From: Anaerolineae bacterium
GTDB lineage: Bacteria > Chloroflexota > Anaerolineae > Promineifilales > Promineifilaceae
Reading direction: 5' to 3'
Length of the DNA: 64,000 bases
Assembly (NCBI GenBank): GCA_030425205.1
Contig: JAUIAP010000036.1
Location: 1 to 64,000, forward strand
Part shown: in pieces, positions 49,622 through 57,966 of the stretch
Position numbering within the stretch: the stretch's first letter is position 1
Layout: each line of letters opens with the position of its first letter
The notes under the pieces: generated by a model
What the model saw: the letters and a program-made list of their open reading frames with translations, nothing else
What the model was told of the DNA's origin: nothing
The model's database searches: none
Translations under genes and position numbers: made by a program

Positions 49622-51985
49622 ATGACGCAATTTCGGTTTGAAGTTTGGCCGACTGAATATCGCGTGATTACGCAAGATTTCGGCGCACGTCCCCAAGTGT
49701 ACGCCCCGTTTGGCCTGCCCGGACATGATGGCATCGACATTCGAGCCCGTTCAGGCACGGCTATATTCAGCGTTGCGGCGGGAACGGTTAGTACGGTAGA
49801 AGTCGGGCGCAATCTCGGCAACTATGTGCGCGTTGACCACATCGACGGCTTTCAAACCACCTATGCGCATCTCAGTGCTGTAAAAGTTGAACGCAATCAA
49901 ACTGTCGCGGCAGGTGATTTATTGGGATTGGCAGGTGAAACGGGGAACGCACAGGGCGCACATCTCCACCTCGCGCTGAAAAAAGCAGGGGCTAGCTACC
50001 AGAATTGGCCGTACAACTTAATCGATCCCACCCCATTCTTGTTGCCATTGCTCAACTGGGAGCTGCCGCAAGGGGAGACGCTAACGGGTTGGATGCTGGC
50101 AAGTTCGGTGCTGCGCAATGTCGAGATGGCGCAAGTCCATGTCGGCGGGGCGCGTCTTTGGATTGGTGCCAACAAATGGCAGCTCGTGCCGGGCAACACG
50201 CTGGTTGAGCTGACGGGTGAAAGCAAAAGCGGCTATCTGCTGGTGCGCGTCACGCTGGCAGCAATGGGGCTAACGCCCGATGAAGTGCCGCAAAAACCAG
50301 ACACGCTGCCGCAACCGACGGTCGCGACGGTCGATGGTTGGGGCTGGGAACGCTTCTTGGGCATTGCCAATGAGTATGCGTTGGTCAACCCACCCGGCGT
50401 TAACTTGCGCAGTGGGGCCGCCCTTGAGACGACGAATATCGGATTTGTGCGGATTGGCAGCACGGTACGACTGTTGGGCGAGGCAGAAAATGGTTATCGG
50501 CCGATGCGCGTGCTCCTTTCTGACATCGACGGCGCACTCAATCTGCCCGAACTCCCACCACTGCCCAATGAAATCGAACTTTTCCCGACCGAACCTCACG
50601 ACGACAGTGACGTGCTGCTCGGTTGGGTGCGAAGTGCCATTTTGAAAACTCAGGGGAGCTATGCCCAAATTGACTACCGCTACGGGGCGGCGATTTACCC
50701 TGAACCAACGACGACGACGCTGCTCTATGGACGGGTCAAAGGGTTTGCCCAAGTGACCTTAGCGGGCGCGGAAAAGGGGAAATTCACGCCCGTATTGGTG
50801 CGGCGCGAAGATACGTTTGGGTTGATTGACCCGCTCCCGGTCATTCAGGCTCCCGAATCGCTGCCCGATGGATTGCAAGATATTCGGCCGAAACCGCACC
50901 ATGACACGACGCCGGGCTGGATATTATCGGCCGAAATCACCGCCGATAAAACCGTCCCATTCTCCACGTCGCTTTATGCACTCCCCCACCGCGATGCTCC
51001 CGTCATCGCCCATGCGGAACCAAATGCCGACCTGTTTATCGTCAGTGCCGCACAGGGAGAATTTACGCCAGTGCGCGTCAACGATGAACAGATTACGTGG
51101 CGGCGCGATTGGAATCAGGCGACGGTCGAACCGCTTGCGCCGACCGCCTTTGCCGCACAGGTGCGAATTGGCCTAACTGCGTCCACAGATCAGGCGATCT
51201 CGGATGACGAAATTGCGCTGTTTAAAACGGTGCGACCCGGCATAATCAAAATTTCCTCTCTACACGACAATGCAGCAATTGAACGCCTTTGTCAGCAACA
51301 CAGTTCGGCACACTGGATCGTTCGCGCCCACCATGAATTTAACGGCCAAGCCATTTCACCTGATCAATTCATTAACGCAACGCTCGATAATGTGCGCCAG
51401 AAAGCGGCGATTTTACAGAGCAAGCCCAATCTAATCTCACTACACGAAGAACCGAATCTAGCTCGCAACGGGTGGGGGCGTTCGTGGTCGGATGGCGTGG
51501 CGTTTAACGGCTGGTGGCTCGATCTGGTGCAAAAATATCGGCGCATTCTGCCCAGCGCGAAATTTATCTATCCCGGCGTTGCGCTTGGTGGAACTGTGCA
51601 ACAGCAGCAGCAAGATCACATCACGTTCATGGAGCAGAGTCGGGAGGCCATCGAATCGGCCGATGCGCTCGCCGTTCATCTTCACTGGTCATCCCACTTC
51701 CCCCTCGTGGCGGCCCTCAACGCGCTGGATGAACTGCTCGCCCGCTTCCCCATCACGCACCAAACGGGAGAAGCCCTGCCCGTCTACATCACCAAAGCGG
51801 TCAACACCGATCCCGCCATCTCCCCACGTGAACAGGCGTGGCAATATCTGCAATGCTGGCACGCCCTACAAACACGTCATCGAGTTAACGGCGTGACCTT
51901 TTTCGTCGCCTCCTCAAGCGATCCAGTGTTGGCAAATCAAGTCTGGCTCAATCGCGGTATCGCCGAATGGGTCGGGCGACGATAG
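49622..51985 (+). CDS. M23 metallopeptidase-like domain fused to SH3-like repeats and a C-terminal TIM-barrel domain
   Basis: The 787-residue protein starts with an M23 fold (residues about 10-130) with zinc-ligand motifs GHDGIDI and AHLHLAL. Several SH3-like segments follow (about 150-500; NLRSGAALETTNIGFVR and similar). A C-terminal region of about 270 residues has glycosidase-like features (HHEFNGQA, ISLHEEPNLARNG, LAVHLHW). No signal peptide is evident although a wall target is expected, so the export route is unclear. AGGAGAAAC precedes ATG 49622. Such a three-part architecture is unusual. Confidence 0.75.
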   Translation: MTQFRFEVWPTEYRVITQDFGARPQVYAPFGLPGHDGIDIRARSGTAIFSVAAGTVSTVEVGRNLGNYVRVDHIDGFQTTYAHLSAVKVERNQTVAAGDLLGLAGETGNAQGAHLHLALKKAGASYQNWPYNLIDPTPFLLPLLNWELPQGETLTGWMLASSVLRNVEMAQVHVGGARLWIGANKWQLVPGNTLVELTGESKSGYLLVRVTLAAMGLTPDEVPQKPDTLPQPTVATVDGWGWERFLGIANEYALVNPPGVNLRSGAALETTNIGFVRIGSTVRLLGEAENGYRPMRVLLSDIDGALNLPELPPLPNEIELFPTEPHDDSDVLLGWVRSAILKTQGSYAQIDYRYGAAIYPEPTTTTLLYGRVKGFAQVTLAGAEKGKFTPVLVRREDTFGLIDPLPVIQAPESLPDGLQDIRPKPHHDTTPGWILSAEITADKTVPFSTSLYALPHRDAPVIAHAEPNADLFIVSAAQGEFTPVRVNDEQITWRRDWNQATVEPLAPTAFAAQVRIGLTASTDQAISDDEIALFKTVRPGIIKISSLHDNAAIERLCQQHSSAHWIVRAHHEFNGQAISPDQFINATLDNVRQKAAILQSKPNLISLHEEPNLARNGWGRSWSDGVAFNGWWLDLVQKYRRILPSAKFIYPGVALGGTVQQQQQDHITFMEQSREAIESADALAVHLHWSSHFPLVAALNALDELLARFPITHQTGEALPVYITKAVNTDPAISPREQAWQYLQCWHALQTRHRVNGVTFFVASSSDPVLANQVWLNRGIAEWVGRR

Positions 51986-52044
51986 AAAGCAGGTCAGCAT
52001 TCTGTCTACTAAAAAGGGCTTTCAGGATGTCGTGGGTATAGAAA

Positions 52045-52107
52045 TATTGCGTATTGCGTATTGCATATTGACCTCTGGATACGCACCACGCAATACGCAA
52101 TACGTTG
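52045..52107. repeat. Inverted ATTGCGT/ACGCAAT array
   Basis: ATTGCGTATTGCGTATTGC is followed after about 25 bp by CACGCAATACGCAATACG, forming a long hairpin of heptamer units. It lies between the M23 gene stop and the second MerR promoter. Confidence 0.8.
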
Positions 52108-52156
52108 CGTCAACGCTCGAATTCCCAAAGACTCCTAAGCTATTTACTGATTCCCC

Positions 52157-52187
52157 TTGACATTCCCCCAAGGTCAACGTCTACAAT
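52157..52187 (+). promoter_or_regulatory. MerR-type 19-bp-spaced promoter
   Basis: TTGACA (52157-52162) and TACAAT (52182-52187) are 19 bp apart. TTGAC and GTCAA within this stretch form an inverted pair. The spacing is the mark of MerR-activated promoters, and the MerR gene begins 73 bp downstream, so autoregulation of the MerR-ClpP-small protein operon is likely. Confidence 0.7.
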
Positions 52188-52259
52188 ACCCCTATTGATC
52201 GATCAATTTAGCCAAAGTTGCCAACCTGTCTAACATCTGTTGGCAGCTTAGAAGACACC

Positions 52260-52859
52260 ATGAACGAAACATTACGCATCGGCGATGTCGCCGACATGTT
52301 TGGCATCACGCCTAAAACGTTGCGCCATTATGAGAAGCTAGAACTGGTTGTGCCTGAACGTGAAGAGAATGGGTATCGGCTGTATTCGGCCGAAAATGTC
52401 CTGCGCATCACGCACATTCGCAGCTTGCAAACGCTGGGGTTAACCCTGCGCCAAATCAAGGCCGTCCTCAATGAGGACGCGGCTCTCGACGCTGATACGG
52501 ATGGTTCGTTCCTGCAACGCATTTTACAATCGCTATTGGTCGATACTGAAGCAGAACTGGCAGCACTCGAAGAACGCAAACAGCGGCTTGAAGGATTGCT
52601 GACGGAGCAACCCGTTGTCGATGCGGTCAGCACGCTGATCGTCACACCCAACGGGGTCAGCAACTACTTGGCGGCACATTTGCCCGCACCGTTGCTGGCG
52701 GAATGGCGACGCGAACAGGCCGTCTACGCACTTGTGGGCAACCTGCTTGCGCCGCCCCATCTGCAAATTCGCTTGCCGCTAACGGTCAGTGTCGGGGTGC
52801 CACATATCGGCCGATGGCAGGAGCAACCCCTTGTACAATTTAATTCCTACCGTCATTGA
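52260..52859 (+). CDS. MerR-family transcriptional regulator overlapping clpP
   Basis: The 199-residue product has the MerR winged helix in residues 1-72 (RIGDVADMFGITPKTLRHYE, YRLYSAENVLRI), a dimerisation helix (about 85-125), and a short C-terminal part without cysteines, so it is not a typical metal or redox sensor. ATG 52260 was chosen over the upstream ATG 52218 because MNETLRIGDV is the family start. Its last 29 bp overlap clpP in another frame, tying the two genes together. Confidence 0.85.
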   Translation: MNETLRIGDVADMFGITPKTLRHYEKLELVVPEREENGYRLYSAENVLRITHIRSLQTLGLTLRQIKAVLNEDAALDADTDGSFLQRILQSLLVDTEAELAALEERKQRLEGLLTEQPVVDAVSTLIVTPNGVSNYLAAHLPAPLLAEWRREQAVYALVGNLLAPPHLQIRLPLTVSVGVPHIGRWQEQPLVQFNSYRH

Positions 52860-53415
52860 CAGCGGCGCACGTGGCGACCGCGCCTATGACATCTACTCGC
52901 TACTGCTCAAAGAGCGCATTATCTTTCTCGGCACGCCAATCAACGCCCAAGTTGCCAACGTCATCGTCGCGCAATTGCTCTTTCTCAATGCGGCCGATCC
53001 TGAAAAGGAGATTCAGCTTTTCGTAAATTCGCCCGGCGGGGAAGTGTACGCGGGGCTGGCGATCTATGACACCATCCGACAGGTGACGTGTCCCGTCAGC
53101 ACGGTCGCCGTCGGCATGACGGCCAGCTTTGGCACGGTCGTGCTTGCAGGTGGGACGGCAGGACGACGATTCGCGCTCCGCAACGCCACCATCCACATGC
53201 ACCAACCACACGGCGGTATGGGGCAGGGGCAAGCGTCTGATCTGCAAATTCAGGCCGAAGAAATTCTGCGCTTAAAGGACAAGCTCGAAGGGATTCTTGC
53301 CCACCACACAGGACAACCCGCCGAGCGCATCCGCAAAGATTTAGACCGAGACATCTATTTGACCGCCGAGCAAGCACAGGGGTATGGCTTGATCGATGGC
53401 ATCTTGGAGCGATGA
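52831..53415 (+). CDS. clpP: ATP-dependent Clp protease proteolytic subunit
   Basis: The 194-residue subunit forms the peptidase barrel that degrades proteins fed by ClpX or ClpA/C. The start is a rare TTG at 52831, set by AGGAG (52819-52823) and by the family N-terminus (NLIPTVIDSGARGDRAYDIYS). GMTASFGTVVLAGG holds the catalytic Ser, HMHQPHGG the His and DRDIYLTAEQA the Asp. No ClpX or trigger factor is adjacent, which is unlike the usual context. It may be an extra copy devoted to a special substrate under MerR control. Confidence 0.92.
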   Translation: MYNLIPTVIDSGARGDRAYDIYSLLLKERIIFLGTPINAQVANVIVAQLLFLNAADPEKEIQLFVNSPGGEVYAGLAIYDTIRQVTCPVSTVAVGMTASFGTVVLAGGTAGRRFALRNATIHMHQPHGGMGQGQASDLQIQAEEILRLKDKLEGILAHHTGQPAERIRKDLDRDIYLTAEQAQGYGLIDGILER

Positions 53416-53588
53416 TGAATACCCCAATTGTTTATGTCGGTGAAGAAGTAAAGTGGGAGTACAAGATCGTTGTCGCGGAATCGCCAACAGTCGAGATGTT
53501 CAATGAACTCGGTGCAGATGGCTGGGAGCTGGCGGGCATCTTGCCAATGCAAGCTGGGGCCAGCTTTTTCTTCAAACGCACAGCCTAA
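53412..53588 (+). CDS. Small DUF4177-like protein co-translated with clpP
   Basis: A 58-codon gene starts at ATG 53412 (or 53415), overlapping the clpP stop by ATGA. The product reads EEVKWEYKIVVAESP, then FNELGADGWELAGI, then ASFFFKRTA, matching the K-W-E-Y-K...L-G-x-x-G-W-E-L pattern of DUF4177 proteins, small beta-sheet proteins of unknown role. Its tight coupling suggests it may be a partner, adaptor or substrate of this ClpP. Confidence 0.75.
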   Translation: MMNTPIVYVGEEVKWEYKIVVAESPTVEMFNELGADGWELAGILPMQAGASFFFKRTA

Positions 53589-53700
53589 GCGGTTATGTTC
53601 AATTGGTTAAGAGTCGCTACACGCTAATACATCTCTGTTCCCACAGTTCGTATAATCGCAACGTAAATGATAGTTTCCACCTATTTTTATTCGTTGCTAC

Positions 53701-54993
53701 ATGTCCAAATTTGAATGGCACACAGAAGATGATTGGCAAGAAGAGGTTTTGCAATCGGCCGAAAATAACCCGCGCCGCCGCTGGATCGTCTCCCTAAGCA
53801 TCATTGCACTCATTGGACTGGTTGGCGCGGTTGTTTTTACGCAATTGCGCCAGACGGTCGATGAGGCGACGATCGAGATTAAGGGGGATGTGCGGGCGAC
53901 ATTTGGATTGCTGCACGAATCGGCCGAAAACAGCGACATCGAACTGTTCAGCACCTATCTATCCGGCCGCGACCGCGACTGGACAACTGGCTATCAACAG
54001 CTCGTTGGCAATGGCAGCCTGATCGAACGCGATGCGCTGCGGCTTGATCTTGCCTCCGAGCAATCTGAAATTGTTGATATCGTTTTAGGGGCTGATTTGC
54101 GTTCAGCCATCCTCACCGCCACGACCAATTACATCGTCCCCATCGGAAACGGCCTATCCCAAACGATCACGTTACAACAACCCTATCACTTCCGCCAAGG
54201 GGAAGTACAGTGGTTATTTGCCCCCCCTGAAGATGACTATTGGGGTGAGGTTCAAACGCATCTCACCAACGTGATGTTTTATCGTTATCCTGAACGAGAT
54301 GAAAAAATTGTCCAGCGTTTAATGCGCGATTTTGAAGCGGCGTATGGCAATCTTTGTCTACGGGAAAGCCACAGTCTAACCTGTGTCATTGGTCAAATTC
54401 AATTTACAACCGATCCCCACCTGCTACTGGGGCCAGAGATGAGCGATGACAGCTTATATTTGCCAACACCGTCGCTTGTCGGATTACCCACCAATCAAGA
54501 TAGCTATCGCGCACTTTTAAGCAGTTATTCCACCTTGATTTTGCGCAACTACTTAGCAAGGCATAGTGACTTCGCATTTGATCGGTCTGAGCCACTATAT
54601 TATGCGCTGATCGATCAAATTTCGGCCGAACTTGGTCTCCGCGCCAATCTCGATGCGCCCGAAAATTTTCGGCTGGCACAACAACATCTCGAACCCAACA
54701 ACTGGCCGTTCGATTGGGACGGCACGTTTGAAGATGCTGAAACGAGCATCAAGATCAACTACACATTTGTCACCTTCATGCGCCGACATTATCCAAGCGT
54801 CTCAGCCTATGAGATGTTAGCGTTGCTGCCACGCTATAGTCAGCGTGCCGCATGGATGCAACAGTCGATTGCGCAGGTTGATTCGACGGTCAATAACAGT
54901 TCGGAAGAGACAATTTTGGAGACAAATTATGTCGTCTATCAAAATTGGCTCGGGCAGCGACTCGACAGCTATGCGACCATTGAAGGGCGGTAG
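53701..54993 (+). CDS. Single-pass membrane protein, paralogue of the next gene (FEW-TE-WQEE family)
   Basis: The 430-residue protein starts with a short acidic cytoplasmic motif (FEWHTEDDWQEEV), then one transmembrane helix (about residues 32-53) and a large extracytoplasmic domain. The same motif, helix position and following segment occur in the next gene, which starts four bases after this stop codon, so the pair arose by tandem duplication. No family is recognised. The outer domain has an NTF2-like start (VRATFGLLHESAENSD). Confidence 0.6.
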   Translation: MSKFEWHTEDDWQEEVLQSAENNPRRRWIVSLSIIALIGLVGAVVFTQLRQTVDEATIEIKGDVRATFGLLHESAENSDIELFSTYLSGRDRDWTTGYQQLVGNGSLIERDALRLDLASEQSEIVDIVLGADLRSAILTATTNYIVPIGNGLSQTITLQQPYHFRQGEVQWLFAPPEDDYWGEVQTHLTNVMFYRYPERDEKIVQRLMRDFEAAYGNLCLRESHSLTCVIGQIQFTTDPHLLLGPEMSDDSLYLPTPSLVGLPTNQDSYRALLSSYSTLILRNYLARHSDFAFDRSEPLYYALIDQISAELGLRANLDAPENFRLAQQHLEPNNWPFDWDGTFEDAETSIKINYTFVTFMRRHYPSVSAYEMLALLPRYSQRAAWMQQSIAQVDSTVNNSSEETILETNYVVYQNWLGQRLDSYATIEGR

Positions 54994-54996
54994 AGG

Positions 54997-57372
54997 ATGT
55001 CAGATTTTGAGTGGCAGACTGAGGAGGAATGGCAGGAGGAGATCACAGGATCGGCCGAAACTAAACGTCCTTGGTGGAGCTGGTTATTGCTGGTTATCAC
55101 CTTCGTCGTAATCGGCGGGGTCGTCGTGTGGCAGCTAAACAGCCGTGTCCGCACAACTGTTGAAGCGGTCGAAGAGGATATCATCGCCAGTTATGAGCTG
55201 TTCTATCGCGCAGTCGAGGATGGCGATACGGAGCTTGCGTTCACCTTGCTATCTGGCAGCAACTCCGATTGGACCAAGCAGGAGCAAGCCAGAATCACGG
55301 CCGGCAATTGGTTGCGTTGGCCCGAGTTGGGCTGGCAGCTTGTGGGAGAGCCAGAGATTGGCGAGGTGGAGATCGGCAGTGACTTGAGATCGGCCGAAAT
55401 TACTCTTGCGCTCCTCTACGAATTTAACGGCACACGATTTACACTGCAACGCACGCTCACCTTCCGACAGGGGACAACCCACTGGCTCTATGCGCCTCCC
55501 GCCCCTGAGTTTTGGGGGGAGCAGAAAACGCTGGAAGGTGACGTTACGAATGGGTTGCAACTTAATTTCTTCTATCCCGAGCATGATGCAGAATTAATCG
55601 AAACATTACATCTCGACATCAATCGAACGCTTGCCAAAATCCCATCTTTCTCAGGGAACGATCTCTTCAACATTTCCCCAACAGCAACCGTCTTTTTTGG
55701 CACGCAATCGCTTCACTTTCCGTACCTACGTGCAACCGCCGACACGGTCGATTCTATCACTCTACCGTCCCCCTCTAATATCGGATTGCCCATTAACAAC
55801 AGTGGCTATCAAGCGTTGTTAGCGACGTACACCACCCATCTATTAACCTTTCCGGCAGCGGCACAGGCTGGCTACGCCTGTTGTAACCACGCCGTTTTTG
55901 GGCAGGCATTGGGTGAACATCTGCTGACAGCGCATGGGGTTTCGATGAGCCAATTGACGGCACAAGATTACACGCGCGTATTACAAGGAAATGGCGGCTT
56001 TAATGATCGGCTGCTCGGCTGGGAATCGGCCGAACCAACCCCACCGACAACGGATGAGTGGCGCACCGCCCGTGCACTGGTTGAGTATTTACACGAAGCG
56101 ATTCCCATCCACGCGGTTTCCCTCCACATGGGCAAAAATCTGCGCGATGTTGCATCGTTCGACGAATGGTTCCAGCATGTCGCTCAAATTAAAATGTTAA
56201 GCAGCGTGATGCTAGACGATAGTGAACCATCCTTCGCGGGTTTTCAAGCATTCTTGATCGAACGTGGTGCAGCGATGGTTGATGATTCACCCTATGCGCT
56301 GCCAGCAGCCCAACCGGTTGTGGCATGTTTGAAAGCGGATGGGGGCAGCCGCTTGTATGGCTATGATTTTGCGACATATTCGTGGGATGCGTTATGGGAA
56401 TCGGCCGAACGCATTGAAAATATCACCACGCTCGGATCAACAGACGCACTTTGGATCGAGCAGGCAACGTCATTGGCTGTTTGGCGCAAAGCGTCGTCTG
56501 TAACCCAACCGATTGCAAATGTGCTTGATTTTTCGGCCGATTGGCAAACTCCCGACACACCGCTCGTGTTTGTGCGTCAACCGCCAAGTGACGACCCTGA
56601 GATTGACAATTTCTACTGGCTCGACCTCAACCAGTGTGAAATCGAAGAACAGACTGACTGTGGCATGACTGCCATAAACGGCATACCCCGCTGGGCCCCT
56701 GACCGCGAACATCTCCTATTCATCGACTCATCGCGCAATCAATTGACGCTCACCGATAGCAATCGCAACGTCTTGTATGTGCGCGCAGACATTCCCGATC
56801 TCGATAGCGTCCTTTGGATTGACGACACGCATTACAGTTGGCGCAATCCAATCGACGATGCGCACTATCGATCTTCAATCGACAATTCAGAGATAGAACA
56901 ATGGTTCACCGTCTCGGATTTAGGTCTGCCAACTCCACTTTCGGAGCAACGACTCTACATCTATCCGGCGGGGAGGGCAAATGACCCCTATTTGCTCATC
57001 ATGCAAATTTTTGAGGGCGATGTCCCGCAGCATCTTTTCAGCTACAACCATGTCACGGGTGAAACACACTATTTGGATGCGTTGAGCTACAACGAATATG
57101 TGGGGTTGTCCCCAGAGGGTCGTTATGTGCTAGCTGTCCGCGCACGTCCCAGCACGGTGATGCGTCTTAGCACATCGCTCAACCTATTCGACCGCGTAAA
57201 CGACACATTCTACAGCTACACTTACGGTGAGCCAGCCGCACTTTCAGACGACTGGCTGCTGCTAAGTCAATCAAATCGATTGCGCTTAATCGCACCGAGT
57301 GAACGATATGAGCGATTGATTCCACTGCCCGCCGACAACTGCACCGATGCGGCTTGGCTATTGGAACAGTAG
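54997..57372 (+). CDS. Single-pass membrane protein with large extracytoplasmic beta-propeller-like region
   Basis: The 791-residue protein opens with FEWQTEEEWQEE, a transmembrane helix (about residues 26-46), a domain similar to the preceding paralogue (about 50-430), and an extra C-terminal region (about 430-790) with repeated WAPDREHLLFID and GLSPEGRYVLAVR elements typical of WD40/TolB-like propeller blades. It may sense or bind something at the cell surface. No catalytic motif is seen and the function is unknown. MobA follows 11 bp after the stop. Confidence 0.65.
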   Translation: MSDFEWQTEEEWQEEITGSAETKRPWWSWLLLVITFVVIGGVVVWQLNSRVRTTVEAVEEDIIASYELFYRAVEDGDTELAFTLLSGSNSDWTKQEQARITAGNWLRWPELGWQLVGEPEIGEVEIGSDLRSAEITLALLYEFNGTRFTLQRTLTFRQGTTHWLYAPPAPEFWGEQKTLEGDVTNGLQLNFFYPEHDAELIETLHLDINRTLAKIPSFSGNDLFNISPTATVFFGTQSLHFPYLRATADTVDSITLPSPSNIGLPINNSGYQALLATYTTHLLTFPAAAQAGYACCNHAVFGQALGEHLLTAHGVSMSQLTAQDYTRVLQGNGGFNDRLLGWESAEPTPPTTDEWRTARALVEYLHEAIPIHAVSLHMGKNLRDVASFDEWFQHVAQIKMLSSVMLDDSEPSFAGFQAFLIERGAAMVDDSPYALPAAQPVVACLKADGGSRLYGYDFATYSWDALWESAERIENITTLGSTDALWIEQATSLAVWRKASSVTQPIANVLDFSADWQTPDTPLVFVRQPPSDDPEIDNFYWLDLNQCEIEEQTDCGMTAINGIPRWAPDREHLLFIDSSRNQLTLTDSNRNVLYVRADIPDLDSVLWIDDTHYSWRNPIDDAHYRSSIDNSEIEQWFTVSDLGLPTPLSEQRLYIYPAGRANDPYLLIMQIFEGDVPQHLFSYNHVTGETHYLDALSYNEYVGLSPEGRYVLAVRARPSTVMRLSTSLNLFDRVNDTFYSYTYGEPAALSDDWLLLSQSNRLRLIAPSERYERLIPLPADNCTDAAWLLEQ

Positions 57373-57383
57373 GAGAAGTTTCG

Positions 57384-57965
57384 ATGATTTCAGTTGTCAT
57401 TCAAGCGGGCGGCCAATCGAGCCGCATGGGACGAGACAAAGGGTTAGTCGAACTAAATGGCAAGCGCATGGTGGAACATGTGCTGTCAGCGGTCGCTGGA
57501 TTGGGCAATGAACTGCTCTTAACAACGAATAATCCAGATGGTTACGCCTTCTTGGGTTTGCCAATGCTGGCAGATGACGAACCGGGCGCGGGTGCGTTGC
57601 CCGGATTACGAACTGCGCTACGCGGCGCACGCGGAGAGTATGTATTGGTCGTTGCGGTAGATATGCCGTTTCTCAATCGCGAGCTGTTGCAATACATCAT
57701 CGCAGAGCGTGCTGGGGCAGATGTGATTGTGCCGCGCTGGGATGGGCGGTTTCAGCCGACCCATGCGCTTTATCAAAGAGAAAGTTCTCTTGCCGCCGTT
57801 GAAAATGCGCTGGCAAATCAGCGGCGGCGCATGATTGGATTTTATGAGGATGTCGTGGTCAGGGAGATTTCGGCCGAAACCGTCGCACAATTTTCCCCCG
57901 ACGGACGCAGCTTCTTCAACGTCAATACCCCTGAAGAGCTAGAACTTGCAGCCAGCATGCTTTGA
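57384..57965 (+). CDS. mobA: Molybdenum cofactor guanylyltransferase
   Basis: The 193-residue nucleotidyltransferase attaches GMP to molybdopterin. VVIQAGGQSSRMGRDKGLVE at the start is the GTP-binding signature, VAVDMPFLN near residue 94 holds the metal-binding Asp, and FFNVNTPEELE lies at the C-terminus. ATG 57384 is preceded by AGGAGAAG. The stop lies one base from the end of the convergent pncB gene. No other molybdopterin gene is nearby. Confidence 0.9.
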   Translation: MISVVIQAGGQSSRMGRDKGLVELNGKRMVEHVLSAVAGLGNELLLTTNNPDGYAFLGLPMLADDEPGAGALPGLRTALRGARGEYVLVVAVDMPFLNRELLQYIIAERAGADVIVPRWDGRFQPTHALYQRESSLAAVENALANQRRRMIGFYEDVVVREISAETVAQFSPDGRSFFNVNTPEELELAASML

Positions 57966-57966
57966 A

